Of a DNA stretch of 64,000 bases, positions 17,838-27,663 are shown piece after piece; the stretch's first letter is position 1, and each line of letters begins with the position of its first letter. The notes beneath the pieces were generated by a model. That model saw only the letters and a list, made by a program, of their open reading frames with translations, was not told the origin of the DNA and did no database searches. The DNA comes from a bacterium. Lineage in GTDB: Bacteria > SZUA-79 > Acidulodesulfobacterales > Acidulodesulfobacteraceae. A program made the position numbers and the translations under genes. The stretch spans positions 1-64,000 of the forward strand of contig JAKBNN010000084.1 in the NCBI GenBank assembly GCA_021831025.1. The letters run 5' to 3'.

Positions 17838-18617
17838 ATGTTTAGATTAAATAATCGTTTAAAATTAATTTATATAATCCTTTTAATAACAGGTTTATCC
17901 GCCGTATTATACGGCTGCGGGCTGTCCCAGGTTTCCGAGAGGAATAAACTTAAATCAAACCTTTATTATAAGCTCGGCGTCGGGTATTATCAAAATGAAA
18001 ACTATGTAAAGGCGATGCAGGAATTTATCAGAGCAAAGAAATTAACTCCGTATTCGGCAAAAAATTACAATGCTATCGGAATGGTTTATCTGATGACGCA
18101 TAGGGAGGGTAAAGCTATAATAAACTTGAAAAAGGCGATTGATTTAGATAAAAAATTTTCCGATGCGTATTATAACTTAGCGCTTATTTACATAAAAAAA
18201 CATAACTATAAAATGGCTAAAATCAACCTAAAAATGGCATTGAAAAACCCGTTTTATAACCAGCCTTATAATAGCTATACCCAGCTTGCAAGAATTTACA
18301 TTAAGGAAAATAAATTAGAAAAGGCAAAAAAATTGCTATTGATTTCAGAGTCATTGAATAAAAACTATTTTCTAACTTATTATTATCTTGGAGAATTTTA
18401 TTTTATCAAGGGGAGATTAAATCGCGGTTTATTGAATTTCAAGAAGGCTTTAAGCATAGATGTATTTTTTGTTCCCGCAAAATATAAAGAAGGCGTAATA
18501 TATTTTAAACTTAAAAAATATAATAAAGCAAAAGTAATTTTTAATTCTATTTACAAACAATACGGGAGCAGCGAGATTGGAATAAAATCGTTTGATTATT
18601 TAAAAAAAATTAAATAA
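17838..18617 (+). CDS. TPR-repeat lipoprotein (PilF/PilW-like)
   Basis: Lipobox region AVLYGCG; successive TPR units. Confidence 0.7.
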   Translation: MFRLNNRLKLIYIILLITGLSAVLYGCGLSQVSERNKLKSNLYYKLGVGYYQNENYVKAMQEFIRAKKLTPYSAKNYNAIGMVYLMTHREGKAIINLKKAIDLDKKFSDAYYNLALIYIKKHNYKMAKINLKMALKNPFYNQPYNSYTQLARIYIKENKLEKAKKLLLISESLNKNYFLTYYYLGEFYFIKGRLNRGLLNFKKALSIDVFFVPAKYKEGVIYFKLKKYNKAKVIFNSIYKQYGSSEIGIKSFDYLKKIK

Positions 18618-18636
18618 TTAAAAATATTACAAACTT

Positions 18637-19428
18637 ATGGAAACGATAGGGGAATATTTTAAATTAAAAAGGGAAGAAAGCGGGTTGACTTACGGCAAAA
18701 TTTCCGAAATAACAAAAATAAGACCCCAGTATATCGAAACTATCGAGAAAAATGATTTTTCTTTATTTTCTTCGCCGCAAATATTAAAGGGGTATATTAA
18801 ATTAATAGGCAAAACGGTAGGCGCCGACGAGGAATACGCTTTCAGCCTATTGGAACCGCAGCTTAAAGAAGGTTTTAAGGATAAAAATGTCGAAGATATC
18901 GTAGGTATGAGGTTTAAGGAAGAAAAGCAAATATCGTACAAATTTAAAAAAAAAATTATAATAACTATAGCTGCAGCTATAGTTATTATAATTTTGTCTT
19001 TTGCGTCCCTGAAGGTTTTTGAATTTTTTAAGTTTAAACATCAGGGTTTAGCCGTTACCTCATTTCGTTTGTCCCCAGGAATAGCGCCCGGCAGGCATCT
19101 AAAGAAAAGAAAAAAAAGTATTTTAGAATACGCCGTTATATTAAAAGGAATCGTGGCAAAAAAAACATGGGTTGCCGTCAGGATAGATGATAAAGGGCAA
19201 AAAACTTATATGTTATATCCGGGAGATGTCGAAACATGGAAGGCAAAAAAGGACATGAGGATTAAAATAGGAAACGCGGGCGGAATCCGCCTGAATTATA
19301 ACGGAAAGAGTCTGGGAAAATTGGGCAAAGAAAAGGAAGTCATAACTTTAAATTTTCCCGCTAAGAGCAAAGAGGTCAACCCTGCCAACCCTAATCCAAG
19401 GGAGCAGAAAACTTCCCCACTCTTTTAG
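18637..19428 (+). CDS. RodZ-like protein: HTH domain, TM helix, C-terminal DUF4115-like domain
   Basis: GEYFKLKREESGLTYGKISEITKIRPQYIETIEKNDF; KKKIIITIAAAIVIIILSFASL TM; C-terminal domain with TWVAVRIDDKGQKTYMLYPGD. Confidence 0.85.
   Translation: METIGEYFKLKREESGLTYGKISEITKIRPQYIETIEKNDFSLFSSPQILKGYIKLIGKTVGADEEYAFSLLEPQLKEGFKDKNVEDIVGMRFKEEKQISYKFKKKIIITIAAAIVIIILSFASLKVFEFFKFKHQGLAVTSFRLSPGIAPGRHLKKRKKSILEYAVILKGIVAKKTWVAVRIDDKGQKTYMLYPGDVETWKAKKDMRIKIGNAGGIRLNYNGKSLGKLGKEKEVITLNFPAKSKEVNPANPNPREQKTSPLF
18952..18995. repeat. Perfect 44-bp palindrome inside the rodZ-like CDS
   Basis: AAAATTATAATAACTATAGCTG|CAGCTATAGTTATTATAATTTT; the two 22-nt halves are exact reverse complements. Confidence 0.97.
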
Positions 19429-20174
19429 GCTAAGTTACCCTTTCTGTTTTTAACTTTATACCCAATTTTATCTAATAATAATGAAAGTATAAATAAAACT
19501 CCGCCGACGGCAAGAATAATTAAAATTAAGTCTTCGTCCTCTATGTTAATCTTTAAACCCTGGAAGCCCCAGTAGATTGCAAAACTGATAAGCAAAACGG
19601 ATGCTATGCCTTTAATCCAGTGAGAGGGAATCTTCTTAAAGTATTTTCTTAAATGTAAAGATAAGATTAAGATAAGACAGGAGCTGATAACAAGCGAGGA
19701 AATTACCGGAATCCATTGATTGTCCGTAATTGCAAACGGAACGGCTACCACGCCGACCTCGAAAGCCTCTACTATAACCGCGCTAAAGGCAACGAAGAAG
19801 GATTTAGGCGAGCATTTTTTATGCGAAACGGTTGCGGTTTCCATCTTTTTAAAAAGCGGTTTTCCTCCTAATTTTGATGAAAACGGCGTCAGATAAAATA
19901 TGAAACTAAGCAGTTTATAAGAAAAATACAGTCCTATGGCAAGCAGAATAACCGCTATTATTAATTTGACGGTAGAAATGGGAACGGATTTTATAAGGGT
20001 TATGCCTCCTATAAAAAGAATGAGCAATGAGCCGAAAAATCCTGTTATTCCTCCGGCAAGAGCGCTCGATAAACCGATATCCTCGCCGACTACGAATATT
20101 ATTGCGGCCACTTCGCTTAGCTCGATAACTGCTACGGAAAAAACGGCTATAAATATAAGTATGCTTAAATTCAT
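19425..20174 (-). CDS. Multi-pass membrane protein with internal repeat (COG4280-like, tentative)
   Basis: Several hydrophobic helices; two related acidic motifs, VIELSEVAAIIFV and VIVEAFEVGVVAV. Confidence 0.5.
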   Translation of the reverse strand: MNLSILIFIAVFSVAVIELSEVAAIIFVVGEDIGLSSALAGGITGFFGSLLILFIGGITLIKSVPISTVKLIIAVILLAIGLYFSYKLLSFIFYLTPFSSKLGGKPLFKKMETATVSHKKCSPKSFFVAFSAVIVEAFEVGVVAVPFAITDNQWIPVISSLVISSCLILILSLHLRKYFKKIPSHWIKGIASVLLISFAIYWGFQGLKINIEDEDLILIILAVGGVLFILSLLLDKIGYKVKNRKGNLA

Positions 20175-20334
20175 AGTGCATATTATATCATATATATAAA
20201 CTGTTGCAAAAAATAGTTAAAAAACTCCCAAATCCCAATTGGGTTTAAAAACTTTATTGACTTTTCGGGGAATAAGTAATAAACTGAAACAGTTTTGAAA
20301 ATTTAATAATGTATATTCTTAAGGAGGTAACATT

Positions 20335-20568
20335 ATGGCAGTATCCCCCAACAAAACTCTTGACGCAAGCGGTTTATCGTGCCCATTGCCGATTGTTAAG
20401 ACCAAAAAAGAAATCGACACGATGAGTTCAGGACAGGTTTTAGAGATAATCTCAACCGATCCAGGTTCTAAAAACGATATGACGGCCTGGTGCAAAAGAA
20501 CCGGCAACGAACTTTTAGAATCGATGGAGGAGGGCGGAAAGTTTAAGTTTTATGTCAAAAAATCTTGA
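20335..20568 (+). CDS. TusA-family sulfurtransferase/sulfur carrier
   Basis: LDASGLSCPLPIVKTKKEIDTMSSGQVLEIISTDPGS...WCKRTGNELL. Confidence 0.95.
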   Translation: MAVSPNKTLDASGLSCPLPIVKTKKEIDTMSSGQVLEIISTDPGSKNDMTAWCKRTGNELLESMEEGGKFKFYVKKS

Positions 20569-20601
20569 TAAAGCTTAAATTTATATATAAAAAAAAATCA
20601 G

Positions 20602-20648
20602 AGGTCATGCCTTAAAATTTAATAAAAATTTCGAAGCATGACCTTTTT
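20602..20648 (+). terminator. Rho-independent-like terminator downstream of the tusA-like gene
   Basis: AGGTCATGC...GCATGACCT inverted repeat followed by TTTTT. Confidence 0.75.
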
Positions 20649-20737
20649 ATAAAAAATCTGATTCCTAATTCCATTTTTTTTGTTATAATAATTTATAATA
20701 TTTTTTTATCTTAATATTTAATTAAATTAACGAAAAG

Positions 20738-21082
20738 ATGAAAAAGGAAATTTTTTTAGTTGTTATAACGGCAATTTTATTTCAGTTTATAAATATAAAG
20801 ACCTGTTTCGGGCTAAAAAATCCCTTTATATCCCCTTTTAAAGCGAAGCAATATAAAAACCGTATAGAAAATCCGTTAAACGGCATAACCCTGCAAGCAA
20901 TAGTCAGCAGTTCGAATCCAAATAAAAATGTTGCAATAATTAACGATAAGCCTTATTATATAGGTTCTAAGATTATTGGGAAAACGGTTGTCGGAATATC
21001 GTCCAGAGCCGTTACTATTAAATTAGAAAATGGAAAAATCGTGAAACTTTTATTAGTACGATATGAAGGATTTAAAAAATAA
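20738..21082 (+). CDS. PilP/GspC-like secretion or pilus periplasmic protein
   Basis: N-terminal signal or TM; NPFxxP and ITLQAIVSSSNPNKNVAIINDKPYYIGSKI; directly upstream of a secretin. Confidence 0.55.
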   Translation: MKKEIFLVVITAILFQFINIKTCFGLKNPFISPFKAKQYKNRIENPLNGITLQAIVSSSNPNKNVAIINDKPYYIGSKIIGKTVVGISSRAVTIKLENGKIVKLLLVRYEGFKK

Positions 21083-22460
21083 TTCACTGAAAGCAGATAA
21101 AAAAAATATGCCGGTTAAACTTAAGCATATTACCGTAATCCCTTTTTTTATCTTTATTGTTTTCATATTAATAATATTCATAACCGCCAAATTTTCCTTT
21201 GGTTTTAACAATTATAACAATTCTTACGATATATACCGCATAAACGGGATCAAGCTGCCCGATAAAAGAATTACGATAGAGGGCAACAATATTCCCTTAA
21301 GGCCCCTTATAATAGGAATAGCCTACAAATTTCATCTTAATTATGTTCTAAGCAGTTCGGTAAAAGGATATGTTACATTGCATATACGAAAGGTTCCGCT
21401 TCCGTCCGCTTTATCCATTATCTTTAAGGCGTGGAATTTGGGTTATAGCGTTAGTAACGGAATTTTATTTATCGGTCCGCGGTCTTCGCTCACAAATAGC
21501 TATGTCGATTACAGGATAAATTTAAAATACATACAGGCTAAAAATGTTCTTCCCGTTTTAACGCCGATTTTACCGACAGGGGCAAAGGCTTATGCTTCCC
21601 CCCATGGAAATTCGATACTTGTTTACGATATTCCTTCCAATATCTCAAAAATAAGGAAAATTATAAAAAGCATGGATGTCAAAAAAAGGGTTGTTCTCTT
21701 AAATGCAAAGATTGTGGATGTATCCGATAGTTTTAATCGAAATATCGGTATTGCATGGACTTTTTCGCCAAATGTCAATAACACCTTTACATCTAGCGCG
21801 TCCTATGTAACGAATTTTACGGGAGTAACAAATTTACAACCGGGTCAAAATTATTTAAATTTGGGCGTATTGGCGCCTTGGCAAAACTTTGGCGATATAT
21901 CTGCCCAAATTTCTTTGGGACAGCGTTTAGGTTGGGATAAAGTTGTCGATTCTCCGAGTGTTGCCGTTATTAGCGGACAGCCCGCAACGATAAATTCAAG
22001 TATTTTAATGTATTATGTGGCATATACCGCGGCCGGTGCAGGTACAACGACAACCCCGGCTCCTTCGGGAACGGGCGGTACAACGGTTATAGCCCAAGAA
22101 CCCGTAACATCCACTCTTCAGACAATAACGATAGGTATTACATTGACTGTAACACCCATAGTCGAGAGTAAAAATAATATATTGCTCAATGTAACTCTCA
22201 CTTATTCTTCACCGTCAACTGCTCAAGGCATCAACGGATTTCCGGCTGTCAACAATAAAAGTGTTACAACCGTCGTTTTGGTTAAAAATAATTCGACATT
22301 GGTTATCGGCGGCATTTTATCTATGGAGAAATCCCATAACAACAACGGAATCCCAATTTTATCTCAGATACCTGTTCTTGGATACTTATTTTCCTCTCAT
22401 CAAAGAAGTGTGTCGAAAGAGCAGCTAATGGTATTTATATCCCCTAAAATAGTAAATTAG
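21063..22460 (+). CDS. Secretin (PilQ/GspD/MshL family)
   Basis: STN/N-domain region, VLLNAKIVDVSDSFNRNIGIAW, VVLVKNNSTLVIGGILSMEKSHNNNGIPILSQIPVLGYLFSS. Confidence 0.9.
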   Translation: MKDLKNNSLKADKKNMPVKLKHITVIPFFIFIVFILIIFITAKFSFGFNNYNNSYDIYRINGIKLPDKRITIEGNNIPLRPLIIGIAYKFHLNYVLSSSVKGYVTLHIRKVPLPSALSIIFKAWNLGYSVSNGILFIGPRSSLTNSYVDYRINLKYIQAKNVLPVLTPILPTGAKAYASPHGNSILVYDIPSNISKIRKIIKSMDVKKRVVLLNAKIVDVSDSFNRNIGIAWTFSPNVNNTFTSSASYVTNFTGVTNLQPGQNYLNLGVLAPWQNFGDISAQISLGQRLGWDKVVDSPSVAVISGQPATINSSILMYYVAYTAAGAGTTTTPAPSGTGGTTVIAQEPVTSTLQTITIGITLTVTPIVESKNNILLNVTLTYSSPSTAQGINGFPAVNNKSVTTVVLVKNNSTLVIGGILSMEKSHNNNGIPILSQIPVLGYLFSSHQRSVSKEQLMVFISPKIVN

Positions 22461-23375
22461 ATGAAGGATAATATAAAAAAAGAAAAAAGCAGGAAAGGCG
22501 GGAGCGCTAAAAATGAAGAAGGCAGGATGGCTAAAAATGAAGAAGGCAGGATGGCTTTTCTGGAGCATTTTTCCGAATTAAGAAAAAGGGTAATCTATAT
22601 TTTTATCGCCCTTGTTATCGGAATGGGGTTTTCGTGGCATCTGTCTTATACCGCCATTAACTTTATAGAGCTTCCTTTAAATAAACCAACCTATATTACA
22701 TATTTATCGGGATATGCAAAGGTATTAATCAAAAAAGACGCCCCGTTAGCTTATTATACCTTTGGCTTAAATAAAACGCCGAAGAAATTCATAAAACACA
22801 TTTTACACTATTCAAGACCGTTGGAGCCGTTTTTTATGCAGGTCAAGGTTTCCCTTATCCTTGGATTTATGATAGCCCTCCCGTTCATACTGTTTGAAAT
22901 ATGGCAATTTATAAAGCCCGGCTTGTTAAAGAGAGAAAGAATGTATCTTGTCCCCTTTTTATTTTTCGGGACGCTATTTTTTATTGCGGGGATGATGTTT
23001 ATGATTTTGTACATCTGGCCTGCCATTATTAACTTTTCGTTAAGCTATCAAAGCCCTAATTTATCCCCCCTTATCAATCTAACCCATTATATCAATTTTG
23101 CGTTAAGGTTAAGCCTTATATTCGGCTTAATATTCGAGCTTCCGTTAATATCTGCCCTTTTTTCCTTAGCGGGCATACTTAAGCCCCATTTTTTAAAAAA
23201 ATACAGGAAATGGGCTCTACTGTTAAGCCTTATTATTGCCGCTTTTCATGCCGACATAGTTACGATGTTTTTTATAGCGATTCCGTTATATTCGATGTAT
23301 GAAATAAGCATTTTAATATCTTCTATTATATGGCGGATGAAAAAAAAGCCCGCCCCGGCTCCTAATCCTGCATAG
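22461..23375 (+). CDS. tatC: Twin-arginine translocase subunit TatC
   Basis: FLEHFSELRKRVIYIFIAL, EPFFMQVKVSLILGFMIALPFILFEIWQFIKPGL, FGLIFELPLI. Confidence 0.95.
   Translation: MKDNIKKEKSRKGGSAKNEEGRMAKNEEGRMAFLEHFSELRKRVIYIFIALVIGMGFSWHLSYTAINFIELPLNKPTYITYLSGYAKVLIKKDAPLAYYTFGLNKTPKKFIKHILHYSRPLEPFFMQVKVSLILGFMIALPFILFEIWQFIKPGLLKRERMYLVPFLFFGTLFFIAGMMFMILYIWPAIINFSLSYQSPNLSPLINLTHYINFALRLSLIFGLIFELPLISALFSLAGILKPHFLKKYRKWALLLSLIIAAFHADIVTMFFIAIPLYSMYEISILISSIIWRMKKKPAPAPNPA
22506..22553 (+). repeat. Perfect in-frame 24-bp tandem duplication at the tatC 5' end
   Basis: gctaaaaatgaagaaggcaggatg x2; encodes AKNEEGRM AKNEEGRM. Confidence 0.97.
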
Positions 23376-23952
23376 AAAAAACAGTCCCTTTTATATCGGC
23401 TTTAATGTCGGGAAAAGATTTTTTGCTTGCTTTAACGGATAGGTAATCTATTACAAAAATTCTTTTTAACGAATTTATATTTTTAACGAATTTTATCGAC
23501 TTGTTAAAGCCGCCGGCGATTGAAATGCTGACCGGCAGGGCCGTCACGCCCAGGGTTCTAACCGGTTTTCCAAAATCTATTTTTTCGATAATAAAGTTAG
23601 ATGTCGGGGCGCTTTTAGAAATCTCCTTTATTAATGTTGAGACCATAAAGGTTTTTGGGAGTTTTGTCCTCTCCTTTTTTAACTCCGCCTTCAGGCTTTT
23701 TATCTGGTTTTTAAGATTCAACAAGCTATTTTTTTCATTCGTTAAAGATACGGTTATATTTTTTAATGTTCTAATTTTATCATTAAGCCTTATTATAATA
23801 CTGTTATTTGTTTTCAAAGTATTACCCGTGTTATTTAAAAACAAATCTTGATTTACAAGATATATAAATACAAATATCATTAAAATAACGACGGCTATTT
23901 TATTTGTCCTTAAATAGCCCGGAATTTTTTTTAATTCTTCAGATAAATTCAT
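23362..23952 (-). CDS. PilO-like type IV pilus assembly protein
   Basis: Single N-terminal TM plus coiled coil; 3rd gene of a PilM-N-O-like set. Confidence 0.6.
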   Translation of the reverse strand: MNLSEELKKIPGYLRTNKIAVVILMIFVFIYLVNQDLFLNNTGNTLKTNNSIIIRLNDKIRTLKNITVSLTNEKNSLLNLKNQIKSLKAELKKERTKLPKTFMVSTLIKEISKSAPTSNFIIEKIDFGKPVRTLGVTALPVSISIAGGFNKSIKFVKNINSLKRIFVIDYLSVKASKKSFPDIKADIKGTVFSMQD

Positions 23953-23971
23953 TTTTTTTGCTCTTGCTCGT

Positions 23972-24559
23972 TTATTTTATAACCGGAGTTAAAGTTGCTT
24001 TCAATTGAAAATGGTAAAAGGTGTTTCCGCCGATAATTTCTCTGCCCGCATCGGTTAAAATAATCTTTTTAAACATATTAGTTGTTTTCAATCTATCCAT
24101 GTATATAGATATTCCCTTAAGAGAAATGGAGTTTCCCTCTATCGTAATAACGCCTTTTTGGAGCAATAGTCCGCTCATCCAAACCCCCGAAGGCGAAGCC
24201 TGAACCATGTCTCCTATTTTTTTATTCCATGCGACCTTAGATTTTTCAAGATTTTTTATAATTAAAATCCTTTTTTTGATTGTGTTGCTAAGATTTTTTC
24301 TGCTATTTATTGCCGATTCAAGCGATTTATTGAGAAGATTTTTGGTTTTCATCAGCGTTAGTTTCTGGTTTAGCCCGGAAATATAAATTCTTTTTGAGCT
24401 GTTTTCAAGGTATGCCGTAAAATCCAGCGAAAAGATAAAAAATCCATATGCGATAATTATAGAAAATATTATTGCCTTTTTTCTGTTTTTTATAAATCGC
24501 TCTTTATCGGCGGCGGGTAATAAGTTAATCCTTGTTTTATTCCCATTTTTCTTTTTCAT
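23972..24559 (-). CDS. PilN-like type IV pilus assembly protein
   Basis: KTRINLLPAADKERFIKNRKKA; TM then periplasmic domain. Confidence 0.7.
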   Translation of the reverse strand: MKKKNGNKTRINLLPAADKERFIKNRKKAIIFSIIIAYGFFIFSLDFTAYLENSSKRIYISGLNQKLTLMKTKNLLNKSLESAINSRKNLSNTIKKRILIIKNLEKSKVAWNKKIGDMVQASPSGVWMSGLLLQKGVITIEGNSISLKGISIYMDRLKTTNMFKKIILTDAGREIIGGNTFYHFQLKATLTPVIK

Positions 24560-24561
24560 TT

Positions 24562-25503
24562 TTATCTGTTAACGATTAAGCCGAAGGTTGTCCACATTTC
24601 TTCAAGAGGCTTAAAGAAATCGTAGTTTTCGTTTATATTATATTTTACTAACCTTTTTGATAAAAATATTTTTCTTTCTTTTAACAGGCTGACAATCGAA
24701 ATAGAATATGTTTTTAGGTGCATCATGTCCTTTATTTTGCCGTTAAAACCTTCGTTTCCCGAATAAATGCCTGTTATTATTATACCGTCTATCGGAGCGA
24801 TAAATTTTCCTGCAAAATAAAAATCTACGGTCTTTTTTAATTCATTCCCGATTAAAAGCGATGATTCGTCGTCATTTAGATCTTTTAGATCAATTCCTTC
24901 TATCGTCCTTTCGAAATTAACCGCCTTATCTCTGATAATAACAATTTTTGCCGCCTTCTCGCCAATATCGCACAACAATAAATGGTCAACCTTATTATTG
25001 CCCAAAAACACAATGTTATTATAAATTGAAGCGGTTTTGCATTCGATTGATTTCAATTTAATGCCCGCCCTTATGAATATTTCTTTGAAGTTGTTTATAT
25101 CGTCCGTCTTGGAGACAAATGCGGTTATATTAAGGGTCGAACCATTTTTGACGGATATGTAGTCGAAGATGCAGGAAGATATTGGAAAAGGGATGAGCTT
25201 TTTTACTTCATATTCCACCGCTTTATTTAAATCGTTACGGGGCATATCGGGCAGATAAAAATTGTAACTGTGAACGGCATTGTCGTTAATATTCGCAAAT
25301 ACATTATTTTTGCTTATTTTGTTGTCGTTCATTAATTTGTTAAGATTAATAGCGCCCCCGCTAATATCAGGATGATTTAGGCTTGGAAGTTTAGCGTTGA
25401 TAAAATTGTTCAGAAGGTAGCCGCGCCCCTTTTTTATGACTTCAAGTATTTTAAAATGATCGTAGTCAATCTCGACAGCCGTAAAAAATTTTGTAAAAAA
25501 CAT
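24562..25503 (-). CDS. PilM-like actin-fold protein
   Basis: AVEIDYDHFKILEV; LPDMPRNDLNKAVEYEVKKLIPFPISSCIFDY; LLLCDIGEKAAKIVI. Confidence 0.72.
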   Translation of the reverse strand: MFFTKFFTAVEIDYDHFKILEVIKKGRGYLLNNFINAKLPSLNHPDISGGAINLNKLMNDNKISKNNVFANINDNAVHSYNFYLPDMPRNDLNKAVEYEVKKLIPFPISSCIFDYISVKNGSTLNITAFVSKTDDINNFKEIFIRAGIKLKSIECKTASIYNNIVFLGNNKVDHLLLCDIGEKAAKIVIIRDKAVNFERTIEGIDLKDLNDDESSLLIGNELKKTVDFYFAGKFIAPIDGIIITGIYSGNEGFNGKIKDMMHLKTYSISIVSLLKERKIFLSKRLVKYNINENYDFFKPLEEMWTTFGLIVNR

Positions 25504-25534
25504 ATATGCAAAAAATAAAATTAAAAATTAAAAA

Positions 25535-27655
25535 TTAAATAAAATTTAGTATTTTAATATATCCGTTAAAAAATTCGAATATAATGCCGTTAACGGGAAT
25601 TTTATTTTTATAATCGCCGTCTTTATTGTAATCGCCGAAAATACTTCCCGTAGTTTCATATTCACCGCTTTTGTCGCTCCTTTCTTCCATCACTTTCCCG
25701 AAGGTACCCATGAAGGCTTTGCTTTTATTAAATAAAAATGCCTTAGGTTTTATATTGTTGTTACCGGAAGAACCTTCGATATTAAGCGTAAAATAACAGT
25801 TAAATAAACCGTTTTTTTTTGAATTTGCATTTTTATTTTTAAACTCTCTTTTATTAATATTTAATAGGGTAATATCCCTTATCAAAAATCTTGGCTGTTC
25901 GTTCAAAGGTCCGTGCGGGGACATCAGCTTAATTAAACCCGTTAAATCTTTTTTGACGACGGCGTTTAAATCGATTTCTTCATCGTAATCAAGAATTTTA
26001 TTACCTTCGGGGGTGGAATTGTTTAAATAATCTGGATTGAGATTAACACCCTGTTCGGGAATTCCGACGGCATTTTTGGAAATGCAAGACATAAAGCCGT
26101 CGAAACCCTGCCCCTTTTTGATTGTGAGCCCGCAAGCCATTTTATGCCCTCCGAACTTGGCAAAAAATGATTCGTAATTTTTTAAAAACGCATAAATGTC
26201 GATATTGCCGCAAGACCGGGCAGAGCCGATATATACGTTGTCTTTATAACCGGTAAGAAGTAAAACAGGTTTTTGTAAATAATCGACTAATTTTGACGAA
26301 ACAATGCCGATAACGCCGGGATGCCACGACTGCCCGTTTAAAATGAGGATTGGAGCGCCGTCCTCCTTTAAGTTTTTTTCGTTAATTTGACTTATTGCCT
26401 CGTTAAAACAAATGTCTTCAAGCGCCTGTCTTTTTCTGTTGGCGGCCTCCAATTCCTGAGAGAGCCTATAGACATCTTCAGGGTCTTTTTGCGTTAAAAG
26501 TTCAACGGCTATGGACGGGTCGGAGACCCTGCCGGACGCATTAATTTTTGGGGCAATTTTCCATGCAACATCAGATTCATTAACATTGTCAAAGTGGAGG
26601 CCGCAAATCCTTTTAAGCTCCCTTATGCCAGGTCTGGGGCTGTCGTTAATTTTCTTTAATCCGTAATATGTGAGCGTCCTGTTATCCCCGTACATAGGAA
26701 CTATATCCGCTATAATGCCGAGGCAGACGATATCGAGATAATCCTTAAGGTTCAGCACGGCACGAACCTTGTCCGGGCGGGTATTAATTAAACCGTTTAT
26801 CACCGACCGTTTTCTTAATGCAATGCCCAAATTAAAGGCAATGCCGACCCCGGGTAAAAGTTTAAAAGGAAACCTATCGCCTTTTCGCTTGGGATTAAGT
26901 ATCGCATACGCATCGGGCAAAATTTCCTCGAAGCATGTTTCTTCTTCTTGAACCACGCCGCCTGCGCTTTCCTTAAATAATAATTTGTCGTTATTTTTGG
27001 AAGCCTGCATTTTAACAGGAATTTCGTGGTGGTCGCATATTATTACATCTATATTTTTTGAATTTGCATACGATACCTCTTTAACATTCGTTATGCCTAA
27101 ATCGACGGTTATCAGTAAGGATAGAGGTTTACCGCCCTTTTGATTTATGAAATCATAAATCTCGTTAATCGGTTCTATTCCAAGTCCGTAACCGTCTTTT
27201 ATTCTGTCGGGCAATTTATAAAAAATAGTGTTGTCATTGCCGCCCGCCTTCATCAGGTTTTTTATTTCCCTTAAAAAAGAAACAAGAAAGGAAGTCGAAG
27301 TTATTCCATCCACATCGTAATCCCCGTAAATGCAAATGTTTTCATCTTCTATTAATGCTTTAGTTATACGCTCTACAGCCTTATCCATGTCTTTAATTAG
27401 AAAAGGGTCGCTCAAAGATTTTAGGGACGGTCTTAAATAGTTAGATACAAAGTTGTTTAAGTAGTTATCTATGGGAGCTTTGGTGGGTTCATCTTTGCAA
27501 AATTCTTCCAAAAAAAAGGGATCGAAGTTTAACTGGGAATTAATTCTTTTTAGGACTAAAGATACAAGGGTGGTATTTGAAGCGGTTGGGTATATTTGAG
27601 CAAATGTTTTTTTTAGATATTCTTCTATATGTTCTTCAATATAATGTTTTTGCAT
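25535..27655 (-). CDS. recJ: Single-stranded-DNA-specific exonuclease RecJ
   Basis: ICIYGDYDVDGITSTSFLVSFLRE, DVIICDHHEIP, GGHKMACGLTI. Confidence 0.95.
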   Translation of the reverse strand: MQKHYIEEHIEEYLKKTFAQIYPTASNTTLVSLVLKRINSQLNFDPFFLEEFCKDEPTKAPIDNYLNNFVSNYLRPSLKSLSDPFLIKDMDKAVERITKALIEDENICIYGDYDVDGITSTSFLVSFLREIKNLMKAGGNDNTIFYKLPDRIKDGYGLGIEPINEIYDFINQKGGKPLSLLITVDLGITNVKEVSYANSKNIDVIICDHHEIPVKMQASKNNDKLLFKESAGGVVQEEETCFEEILPDAYAILNPKRKGDRFPFKLLPGVGIAFNLGIALRKRSVINGLINTRPDKVRAVLNLKDYLDIVCLGIIADIVPMYGDNRTLTYYGLKKINDSPRPGIRELKRICGLHFDNVNESDVAWKIAPKINASGRVSDPSIAVELLTQKDPEDVYRLSQELEAANRKRQALEDICFNEAISQINEKNLKEDGAPILILNGQSWHPGVIGIVSSKLVDYLQKPVLLLTGYKDNVYIGSARSCGNIDIYAFLKNYESFFAKFGGHKMACGLTIKKGQGFDGFMSCISKNAVGIPEQGVNLNPDYLNNSTPEGNKILDYDEEIDLNAVVKKDLTGLIKLMSPHGPLNEQPRFLIRDITLLNINKREFKNKNANSKKNGLFNCYFTLNIEGSSGNNNIKPKAFLFNKSKAFMGTFGKVMEERSDKSGEYETTGSIFGDYNKDGDYKNKIPVNGIIFEFFNGYIKILNFI

Positions 27656-27663
27656 ATTTTAAA

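Noticed and set aside
18847-19041. 64-aa minus-strand ORF overlapping the rodZ palindrome
   Set aside because: Low-complexity N/Y/K/F-rich translation; a by-product of AT-rich palindromic sequence.
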